Below the pieces are notes generated by a model that did no database searches, was not told the DNA's origin, and was given only the letters and a program-made list of their open reading frames with translations. A DNA stretch of 64,000 nucleotides from assembly GCA_030431715.1 (NCBI GenBank), contig JAUIIO010000014.1:1-64000 (forward strand), read 5' to 3'. Positions 51,583-59,092 of this stretch are shown here, piece after piece (position 1 is the first letter of the stretch; each line of letters starts with the position of its first letter). Source of the stretch: a bacterium. Its GTDB lineage: Bacteria; Bdellovibrionota_C; UBA2361; RFPC01. The position numbers and the translations under genes were made by a program.

Positions 51583-52845
51583 ATGGCCCATCAATTTACG
51601 CTCAAAGCCGAGGACGCCCATCGGCTAGCAGCACATTACCCAACCCCTCTTTATCTCTATGACGAAGCTATCATTCATCAAAAAATTGATGAGCTGCAGA
51701 GTCTGCAGGGAGATTGGGAGCTTAATCTGAGGTTCGCTATGAAGGCCTGCCCCACAGCGGGAATTCTTCAGGTGATGAGGCAGCGAGGTGTGCAGATTGA
51801 TGCCGGTAGCTACTATGAAGTGCTAAGAGCGCAGAATGCCGGGTACGACCTGCAAGAGATTCAGCTCACCTCGCAGGAACTTCCGCCTCTTCCTGAGCTT
51901 CTACGCTTGATAGAAGGAGGGATGCTCTTTACGGCATGTTCTCTTCGCCAGCTTGAGGTATACGCTGAGAGTGGTTGTCAAAAGCCAATTGGTGTTCGCT
52001 TTAATACTGGAATCCGAGCTGGAGAGTTTAACCGTACAAGTGTCGCCGGAAAAAGTTCAAGTTTTGGTATTTGGCATGAGAAGATTTCAGAAGTCTTATC
52101 GATAGTTGAGCGTTCCGGCTTACACATTGCACAGCTTCATCAGCATGTTGGTGTTGGAGTAGATCTTGAGATATGGCCGGATTCGGTTCGTAAAATATTT
52201 GAACTGGCCAAGCAGTTTCCTGAGGTTCGTCGTATAAACCTTGGCGGAGGATTAAAGGTTTCACGTACGGGCGCTGAGCCTGAAGTGTGTCTTGTGGAAT
52301 TACAATCTATTGTTGCAAATGCCTTTAACGATTACGCCACACATGCAAAGCATCAACCCATTATAGAGTTTGAACCCGGCACGTTTCTCCTTGCTCATGC
52401 CGGAGCCGTGCTTACTCGAGTAACTGATATTGTTGACACCGGAGAAGATGGATACACCTTTTTAAAGGTAGATTCAGGGATGACCGATATTCTCCGACCG
52501 ATGATGTACGGAGCGCAGCATCCCATAACACATCTCTCTGTCAGGGCAGACCATGATATGCCTGAGAAGTCCTATGTTGTCGTAGGCCATTGCTGTGAGA
52601 GTGGTGATGTTTTTACTGTCCGTAAGGGAGATCCGGAAGAGCTATCACCACTTCGTTTTCATGAGGTGCTTCCCGGTGATTTTCTCTTAATTGGTGGTGC
52701 CGGAGCGTACTGTTCCAGCATGTCAGCGGCCCATTACAATTCTTATCCGAGGTCGGCGGAGGTCCTTCGAACTCGGGATGGAGAGTGGAAGCTGATCCGT
52801 AAGCGCGAAGCGCCTGAAGAGGTGTGGAAGGATGAGCTGCTTTAA
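51583..52845 (+). CDS. PLP-dependent decarboxylase, diaminopimelate-decarboxylase-like
   Basis: A 420-residue alanine-racemase-fold enzyme. The PLP Lys is K54 in FAMKACP, the ring-stacking His is in QLHQHVG, the phosphate-binding glycine run is in INLGGGLKVS, and the C-terminal active-site Cys is in GHCCESGDVF. The substrate-contact EPGR of typical LysA reads EPGT here, a variant I recall in some LysA homologues. It most likely decarboxylates meso-diaminopimelate to lysine, but another basic amino-acid or carboxynorspermidine-type substrate is possible. It is 51 bases upstream of the polymerase-like gene. Confidence 0.8.
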   Translation: MAHQFTLKAEDAHRLAAHYPTPLYLYDEAIIHQKIDELQSLQGDWELNLRFAMKACPTAGILQVMRQRGVQIDAGSYYEVLRAQNAGYDLQEIQLTSQELPPLPELLRLIEGGMLFTACSLRQLEVYAESGCQKPIGVRFNTGIRAGEFNRTSVAGKSSSFGIWHEKISEVLSIVERSGLHIAQLHQHVGVGVDLEIWPDSVRKIFELAKQFPEVRRINLGGGLKVSRTGAEPEVCLVELQSIVANAFNDYATHAKHQPIIEFEPGTFLLAHAGAVLTRVTDIVDTGEDGYTFLKVDSGMTDILRPMMYGAQHPITHLSVRADHDMPEKSYVVVGHCCESGDVFTVRKGDPEELSPLRFHEVLPGDFLLIGGAGAYCSSMSAAHYNSYPRSAEVLRTRDGEWKLIRKREAPEEVWKDELL

Positions 52846-52896
52846 GAAATATGAGGTAGTAAGGGTGCTTATCCCTGTGATACTCTTACACGCATC

Positions 52897-54375
52897 ATGC
52901 AGCAGGATAGTGTAACGTACCAAAGTGTCTTTTACCGACACACTCATCTCTATAAAAAATTACAACGTATCGTAATAGTTTCATTGCTACTAGCTTCTAT
53001 TGTGATAGTGCTGCAAGGAGCTGAGCCTTATAGTACTCTTGGAGCTCTTCTTTTAACTTATGCCTCAACTCTTCCCTTGCTTTTGTGGCTTTCGACACCG
53101 TTACGGGGAATACCTATCTTCCCGATCTTTGCGCTTCCCTTTGTTGCAAGCTATGCCATACCACTGATAATTGATCATCCTGTGGTGATACAGTTCTCCC
53201 CGTGGCAACACTTTACAGCAGCGCTTTATATTTCCACGTTCCTCTTGCTCACCACACTTGTCTGGTGGCTCTTCTTACAGATTAAAAATAGACCACCTGT
53301 TTCGTACTATTGCTTCCAAGAGCAAACTTTTGTCCCTCTTTTCACAACAGTCGTATTCTTGGCGCTGGTGTACCATATTTTTGTGTTCAGCGGTTGGATA
53401 GGGTTTGGATATTCTTTACAGGCGATTACCAATATTGTTGTTGAGGTGAGCAGTAGCCTTGCTGCTTTTATCCTCGGATTTATGTGGGGGCAGGGAAGGT
53501 TGACCTTCAAGCAGAAGGCCTTCTTTCTGGTAATCCTGCTCCTGACCTGTTTTTTACAGTCGATGAGTTTAGTGCTCCTTGCTCCGGTAACAAAGCTTGT
53601 CATTGTTGCCACTGCCGTAGTTTTTGGTGGTAAGAGGCTAAACTATCTCTTTCTCGTGCTACTTATCCCATTATTTATTCTTCTGCATTTTGGGAAGTAT
53701 GAGATGCGAGCTAAGTACTGGGGAGAAGAGGCTCCGCGAATTAGCTTGTTTCAGGTGCCATTTGTAGTTGCCGAATGGTATGGGCATTCCGTGGCTTATC
53801 TTACAACTTCTGAGCAGGATCACGGCCTTGAGCTTGAGCAGGTTCCTGAGGAAGTTGGAAGAAGAAGGTTTTTTGAACGGCTTAGTCTGATGCATATGTT
53901 TCTTGAGGTGAAGAAGTTCGCTGGTCATGAGGTCCCGTATCTCAATGGTCAAACATATGTGGTGCTTTTTGAAGCGCTCTTACCGAGAGTGCTTTATCCG
54001 GCAAAGGTCTCTTCACACCATTCAATGCACCTTTTAAGTATGACGTATGGTCACCAGACTCTTGAGGATACGTACTCAACTCATATCGCATGGGGAATGG
54101 TTGCTGAAGCATGGGCAAACTTTGGCCTCCCAGGCCTTTTCTATCTTTCCGTATTACTTGGAATAGGCTTTGGCCTAGTTCACGTTTACACTCGTTATCT
54201 CCCTCTTCTTTCATTTCGTGGATGTGCCGGCGCTCTCCTCTGTGCCTCAGCTATTCAAGCTCATTCCACAACACTTGCAATCTTCCTCGTCTCAGTCTTT
54301 CACTCCTTTGTTGTGCTACTCCTGATCGCGTATGTCTTTATGAAGCCGGTGACGAGACGAAATATTGAGTCTTAA
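52897..54375 (+). CDS. O-antigen/oligosaccharide-repeat polymerase-like membrane protein
   Basis: A 492-residue polytopic membrane protein with about 11-12 helices and one large outside loop (about 260-360), as in Wzy-type polymerases. GMVAEAWANFGLPGLFYLS near 400 is the clearest Wzy-like landmark; these proteins share little else. It would join polysaccharide repeat units at the periplasmic face of the inner membrane. No other polysaccharide genes are near. The ATG overlaps no neighbour; it ends 8 bases before the start of the TIMP-like gene. Confidence 0.65.
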   Translation: MQQDSVTYQSVFYRHTHLYKKLQRIVIVSLLLASIVIVLQGAEPYSTLGALLLTYASTLPLLLWLSTPLRGIPIFPIFALPFVASYAIPLIIDHPVVIQFSPWQHFTAALYISTFLLLTTLVWWLFLQIKNRPPVSYYCFQEQTFVPLFTTVVFLALVYHIFVFSGWIGFGYSLQAITNIVVEVSSSLAAFILGFMWGQGRLTFKQKAFFLVILLLTCFLQSMSLVLLAPVTKLVIVATAVVFGGKRLNYLFLVLLIPLFILLHFGKYEMRAKYWGEEAPRISLFQVPFVVAEWYGHSVAYLTTSEQDHGLELEQVPEEVGRRRFFERLSLMHMFLEVKKFAGHEVPYLNGQTYVVLFEALLPRVLYPAKVSSHHSMHLLSMTYGHQTLEDTYSTHIAWGMVAEAWANFGLPGLFYLSVLLGIGFGLVHVYTRYLPLLSFRGCAGALLCASAIQAHSTTLAIFLVSVFHSFVVLLLIAYVFMKPVTRRNIES

Positions 54376-54383
54376 GGTTGCTT

Positions 54384-55340
54384 ATGACGATTCGATTTTT
54401 ACAGCACCAAGCAACTCGAACTCTTGGGCTTATTGCACTGTTTCTTCTCCTGTCTCTTCCTCATTTCTGCTGGGCCTGTAGCTGTGGGATTCCTGAGATG
54501 GAAGTAGCTTTGGGAGGCTCGGATCTTGTAGTTGCTGGGACTGTTGATGCGGTGCGTGAAATTAACGGCAATAGGGGGACGCTTGTTTCATTTAAAGTTG
54601 CGCAAAGATGGAAAGGGCCTGAGCTAGACCGTGTTGATCTCCTTGCTGGGAGAACCAGTTGTGATTTTAGATTTAAGAAAGATCAAAAATGGTTGTTGTT
54701 TGCAAGACTTGAGGGCTCGTTTTACATCGCTGGGCTTTGTAGTCGCTCTAAGTCCCTAGAGAGCGCAAAAGATGATCTTACTTATCTTAACCGTATTCGT
54801 TCGAAAGGAGGTAATCTTTACAGCCATGTCTTACCGACACGTAGCGGTAGACGATTCCCACGAGATTATGAAGACTTACTGAATGCAGCTGTTCGCAAGG
54901 GTGACGCTAAGCGGCTGCGGCAGTTAGCCGTGGAACAAAATCCTGCGCTTAAAAGTGAGGATCATCTCTCGTCTTTTAAGCCGCTTGGCGCCTGTGATCA
55001 GAAAAAGCGAGTAGTACACCTTGCCGAGGGAGAGCTCATGTCGGGCGATGACTTCGATCCGGAAAGTGGATCAGAGCCAACATTTGATACCCATCCTGTT
55101 CTTCTCTTTTTCGACAATGAATTTGAATTGATAGGAGTCTGGGAGGGGGAAGAATTTCGTAATCTTATACTTCTACCCGGTAAGAGTACGCAAAAAGGGT
55201 CGCTTTGTAAGTTAGCAAGGATTGCATCAGAGGATGCATCTGACCCTATTCGTATTCAGGAGCCAATGCTTGTAGATTTTTCAGAGCATGAGCCAGCTAG
55301 TAACGTGACGATCGACGGACGTAATTATAAAATTCCCTGA
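54384..55340 (+). CDS. Secreted protein with TIMP/netrin-like (NTR) domain
   Basis: A 318-residue precursor. The signal peptide (LLSLPHFCWA) is followed by CSCG, the N-terminal Cys-x-Cys typical of TIMP-like proteins. Residues about 30-130 resemble an OB-fold NTR module: GGSDLVVAGTVDAVRE, VSFKVAQRWKGPELDRV, GRTSCDFRFKKDQKWLLFA, GLCSRSKSLESAKDDL. The remainder is less recognisable (FDTHPVLLFFDNEFELIGVW). ATG 54384 is preferred over TTG 54378, with AAGG upstream. Its role is unknown; bacterial NTR domains are widely distributed. Only 8 bases after the polymerase gene. Confidence 0.75.
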   Translation: MTIRFLQHQATRTLGLIALFLLLSLPHFCWACSCGIPEMEVALGGSDLVVAGTVDAVREINGNRGTLVSFKVAQRWKGPELDRVDLLAGRTSCDFRFKKDQKWLLFARLEGSFYIAGLCSRSKSLESAKDDLTYLNRIRSKGGNLYSHVLPTRSGRRFPRDYEDLLNAAVRKGDAKRLRQLAVEQNPALKSEDHLSSFKPLGACDQKKRVVHLAEGELMSGDDFDPESGSEPTFDTHPVLLFFDNEFELIGVWEGEEFRNLILLPGKSTQKGSLCKLARIASEDASDPIRIQEPMLVDFSEHEPASNVTIDGRNYKIP

Positions 55341-55362
55341 ACATTTTAGTGTGTAAAAGAGT

Positions 55363-55809
55363 ATGGAACCGATTGCCAGAAAAGCTACTTTAACAGATTT
55401 AGATGACATGCTTTCTCTTTATGAAACGTTGCATGACGCTGATGATCCACTAGCTAGCAGAGAAAGATTAGAGGAAATTTGGAAGGCTACACTAGAAAAT
55501 GAAATTCTTTATCCTCTTGTACTAGAATATAAAGGAAGATGTATAGCGACATGTATTCTTACGATTGTGCCTAATTTAACAAGGGGGGGAAGGCCCTATA
55601 TGTTGATTGAGAATGTTGTAGTAGCACCAGAGCACCGTCGAAGTGGTATTGGAAAACAACTTATGGCTGAGGCAAAAAAAATTGCAGACAGCAAAGACTG
55701 TTATAAGCTCATGTTGCTCTCTGGCTCCAGTAATGTCTCTGCCCATTCATTTTATGAGAATATCGGCTTCGATCGGAATCGTAAGATTGGGTTTGAGATT
55801 CGAAAATAA
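55363..55809 (+). CDS. GNAT family N-acetyltransferase
   Basis: A 148-residue GNAT-fold enzyme. The acetyl-CoA-binding motif A is in VVVAPEHRRSGIGKQLMAEAKKIA (about residues 85-108), with R/Q-x-x-G-x-G. Motif B is in YKLMLLSGSSNVSAHSFYENIGF, including the Tyr that donates a proton. It acetylates an unknown amine substrate. Hand-counted GC is about 39% over 55381-55740, clearly below the rest of the window. This suggests acquisition from another source. Confidence 0.92.
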   Translation: MEPIARKATLTDLDDMLSLYETLHDADDPLASRERLEEIWKATLENEILYPLVLEYKGRCIATCILTIVPNLTRGGRPYMLIENVVVAPEHRRSGIGKQLMAEAKKIADSKDCYKLMLLSGSSNVSAHSFYENIGFDRNRKIGFEIRK

Positions 55810-55943
55810 AGTACTTCTCCAAATGCTTAGCTAGCGAAGTCAAGAACCACTAAAACAGCGTTATTTCTCTTTTCGTAGCCATAAATTCAGGATAAAACCT
55901 AATGAGTGTCGTTTTACGATAGTGTTTTTAAAAAGGATTTATC

Positions 55944-57224
55944 ATGTTTAAGTGTCTAAAGCTGGTTTCCGCCACGCTTATTCTCATTCTACTTTTCTCA
56001 GCTACTGTTTTTGCTCAGCAAGGGATCACCTTATCTGGGGCCGGTGTTGTAAATAGATCGTTTGGGGGTACTGCGGTTGCCGCTCCTATTGATGTGACGG
56101 GTGCTATTATGTGGAACCCGGCCACGATCTCAGGATTTGATCGGAGCGAGGTTGCGTTTAGTTTGGAGCTTCTTCAGTCAGACACGCAAGTGCGTTCTAG
56201 CCTTGGCGGACTTTCCGGGCAAACTTCGGGCGATCATGATGCGGTTCCAATCCCATCTTTTGCATTTGTGCATAAGCCTGAAGGGGATAGTCCGTGGACG
56301 TATGGTCTGGGCTTTTACACGCTTGGTGGATTTAATATTAACTATCCTGTTGATACAACGAACCCGATACTTACCCCACAGCCGCCAGTTGGTGGCGGGC
56401 TTGGCCGCGTTGTTGGTGAGGCTGCCATCTATCAGATCGCACCTACCGTTTCGTATGACATCAATTCTTCACTTTCATTTGGTTTCGCACCAACTCTGAG
56501 CATCGCTAAAATTCAGGTTGATCCGATGTTTTTTGGCGCTCCAAATTCTACAGGAGCTTATGCGCCCGGTGCTGATAGTGACTACACCCTTGGTGGCGGA
56601 TTTCAGGTGGGACTTTATTACAATCCGGAAGAGAACTACAGTCTTGGGATCTCATATAAAAGTCCACAATGGTTTGATTCATTTGATGTAAATACGGTAG
56701 ATGCCAGTGGACTAGCGCGTGAGATTTCATATGATCTAGACTACGCACAGATCGTGGCTGTCGGAGGCTCGTATGAGCCGTGTGAGGATCTCCTGTTTGC
56801 AACTGATGTAAAATACATCATGTACGGTGAAGCGGAAGGTTTTGGAGATCAGGGGTATGCACCTGATGGCAGAGTCATGGGACTTGGCTGGGATAACATC
56901 TTTTCTGTAAGTACTGGTGTTCAAAAAGAGCTTACTGAAAGCATCTCTTTACGTCTTGGATATCTCTACAATCAAAATCCGATATCAGGTGATGTTGCCT
57001 CCTTTAATGTTGTCTCACCGCTTATCACTCAGCATCTTGTTTCAGCTGGAGCGAGCTTTGCGATTGATGAAAAGCTCACATTTTCTCTCGCATACTTACA
57101 TGCATTTGAGAGCGATACTGGAGGTCCAATCGTTGCTCCCGGCGTAGGAGCGGTGCCTGGCTCATCGGTTGAAAGTACGGTATCAGCAGATGCTATTGCG
57201 GCAGGTTTTACCCTCAAAATGTAA
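55944..57224 (+). CDS. OmpP1/FadL-type outer-membrane transporter
   Basis: A 426-residue precursor. The signal peptide (LILILLFSATVFA-Q) is followed by GITLSGAGVVNRSFGGTAVAAP and GAIMWNPATISG, the conserved N-terminal FadL hatch region. The body consists of amphipathic beta-strands with aromatic girdles, and the C-terminus ends in an aliphatic/basic residue pair (FTLKM) like other barrels. It imports hydrophobic compounds such as long-chain fatty acids or hydrocarbons across the outer membrane. Followed by a strong hairpin; probably monocistronic. Confidence 0.93.
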   Translation: MFKCLKLVSATLILILLFSATVFAQQGITLSGAGVVNRSFGGTAVAAPIDVTGAIMWNPATISGFDRSEVAFSLELLQSDTQVRSSLGGLSGQTSGDHDAVPIPSFAFVHKPEGDSPWTYGLGFYTLGGFNINYPVDTTNPILTPQPPVGGGLGRVVGEAAIYQIAPTVSYDINSSLSFGFAPTLSIAKIQVDPMFFGAPNSTGAYAPGADSDYTLGGGFQVGLYYNPEENYSLGISYKSPQWFDSFDVNTVDASGLAREISYDLDYAQIVAVGGSYEPCEDLLFATDVKYIMYGEAEGFGDQGYAPDGRVMGLGWDNIFSVSTGVQKELTESISLRLGYLYNQNPISGDVASFNVVSPLITQHLVSAGASFAIDEKLTFSLAYLHAFESDTGGPIVAPGVGAVPGSSVESTVSADAIAAGFTLKM

Positions 57225-57263
57225 TAGACGGCAAAATATCTCATATATTCAACGAGTTGCGCG

Positions 57264-57305
57264 CTCCTACCTCTCTTCAAGAAGAGGTAGGAGTGTTAAT
57301 ATTTT
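57264..57305 (+). terminator. Terminator after the FadL-type gene
   Basis: Perfect 11-base arms CTCCTACCTCT (57264-57274) and AGAGGTAGGAG (57283-57293) with an 8-base loop, then TGTTAATATTTT. It lies 40 bases after the stop codon; the U-rich tail is interrupted, so efficiency may be moderate. Confidence 0.85.
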
Positions 57306-57356
57306 AAGGAAATCCGTCGATAGAGTGTAAGGGAATCACTGAATAGGGACGGATTC

Positions 57357-59087
57357 ATGCTCTTTATAATTTACGCGACTGCAGCTCTAGTGGTGAGTTA
57401 CCTCGCAGTACGTCTCTATCGCCTTTTGACCCAGAAGCAAAAAGAAGATCAAGAGTTACGCGCTTCTCTCTTACAACTCTTTCACAGCATCGATACTCCA
57501 ATTCTTTATGTAAACTCAGAGAATGTTGTTCAACATGTAAATCAAAGCTTTAAAGCGCTTTTAGAAGAGGAGCGTTTTTGGTACGCCGGAATGCATCTTC
57601 GAGATCTTCTGGGGTCCTCTATCTATGAAGCTCTCAGTTTACAGTTTGAGCAAGGGTCAGGGCTAAAATCAGACACTATAACCTTTTCTCCTGGGCCTAA
57701 GCACTTAGACTCTCCTTTTGCCTCCTATGAGTTTAAGATCTACAGATCACATGGTCCTGACGGAGAGAAGGGGGATTATCTTATCCTATTCACAGAAAAT
57801 GTCAGTGAGCAGACTCACGATAGTAATGACGAGAATGATAAGCTTCTCATTCAGAAGTACCTTGGCGAGGTTGAGCACTCTAAGATGGAGTTAAAGCGGC
57901 GTACTGAGGAGCTGCATGAGGCCAGAGATGAGGCTGTAAGAGCAACACGCGCAAAGTCCACTTTTCTTGCGAATATGAGCCATGAAATACGAACCCCGAT
58001 GAATGGTCTTATCGGTATGGCAAGCCTGTTATCAGAGAGCAAACTTACCCCCGAGCAGGCTGATTGTGTAAAAATTCTTGAAGAAAGCTCCCAGTCTTTA
58101 CTTACACTTATTAATGATATTTTAGACTTTTCAAAGGTAGAAGCGGGAAAAATTGATCTCTCGCCAGTATGCATAGAGCTGCGCAAAAACCTCTCTCAGG
58201 GAGTGAAGCTCTTTTATTTTTCTTTAGAAAAAAAGGAGATTACATTTGATCTTCAGATTGGAGATGATGTCCCAGAATATATCCTCATAGATGATACGAG
58301 GCTTATGCAAATTATCAACAATCTGATGAACAATGCCATTAAATTTACCCCGATTAATGGATCTATCTCTCTGCATGTTGAGTTACAAAAGTCACTTGGA
58401 GATAAGGACGTTCTACAGTTCTGCGTTACAGATTCGGGTATAGGAATGGACGCTGAGGCGCAGAAGAAAATATTTAATGAATTTGAGCAGGCAAGCTCAT
58501 CGACTTCAAGAGAGTATGGCGGAACCGGACTTGGCCTCTCGATCTGTAGTGGTCTGGTAAGACTTATGGACGGAGAGATCTGGGTTAAAAGTAAAAAAGG
58601 CGAAGGGACCTCGTTTTACTTCACCATAGCATGTGGGAGGCCTACGCAAGATCAGATTGAAGCCACTCATCGTGTGGTACCAACAGAGATCTTAGAACCT
58701 CTTGGATCTCTAAACACCCCCTTACGCATACTTGTTGCAGAAGATAATGTCGTGAATCAAAAGGTTATAAGCAGGATGCTTCAAAAAATGGGTCATGAGG
58801 TACATGTGGTAGAAAATGGAGAATTGGCAGTGGATTCTCTGATGAATGATTCGTTTGATATTGTCCTCATGGATTGCCAGATGCCCGTGCTTGATGGATA
58901 TGACGCGACTCGCGAGATTCGTAAAAATCGCTGGGGACAAGAGATTCCCATTGTTGCCTTTACAGCAAACGCTCTGGAAGGTGAAGTGCAAAAGTGTCTT
59001 GAAGCAGGTATGACCGATTATGTCTCAAAGCCAGTACAGAAACAGGAGCTAGAGAGAGTTCTTAAAAGTTACCCGGCAAACAAATAA
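57357..59087 (+). CDS. Membrane-anchored PAS hybrid histidine kinase
   Basis: A 576-residue kinase. One N-terminal membrane helix (residues 1-22) precedes a PAS domain (about 40-155, [21 protein letters not shown]) and a coiled coil (about 170-200). HisKA has [15 protein letters not shown] (His near 210). HATPase has [13 protein letters not shown] (N-box), TDSGIGM (G1) and [14 protein letters not shown] (G2). The receiver (about 455-575) has VAEDN, Asp in [12 protein letters not shown], Thr in VAFTANA and Lys in VSKPVQ. The organisation fits multistep phosphorelays; no Hpt partner is nearby. It faces the ATPase gene with a 5-base gap. Confidence 0.94.
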   Translation: MLFIIYATAALVVSYLAVRLYRLLTQKQKEDQELRASLLQLFHSIDTPILYVNSENVVQHVNQSFKALLEEERFWYAGMHLRDLLGSSIYEALSLQFEQGSGLKSDTITFSPGPKHLDSPFASYEFKIYRSHGPDGEKGDYLILFTENVSEQTHDSNDENDKLLIQKYLGEVEHSKMELKRRTEELHEARDEAVRATRAKSTFLANMSHEIRTPMNGLIGMASLLSESKLTPEQADCVKILEESSQSLLTLINDILDFSKVEAGKIDLSPVCIELRKNLSQGVKLFYFSLEKKEITFDLQIGDDVPEYILIDDTRLMQIINNLMNNAIKFTPINGSISLHVELQKSLGDKDVLQFCVTDSGIGMDAEAQKKIFNEFEQASSSTSREYGGTGLGLSICSGLVRLMDGEIWVKSKKGEGTSFYFTIACGRPTQDQIEATHRVVPTEILEPLGSLNTPLRILVAEDNVVNQKVISRMLQKMGHEVHVVENGELAVDSLMNDSFDIVLMDCQMPVLDGYDATREIRKNRWGQEIPIVAFTANALEGEVQKCLEAGMTDYVSKPVQKQELERVLKSYPANK

Positions 59088-59092
59088 CGGTA

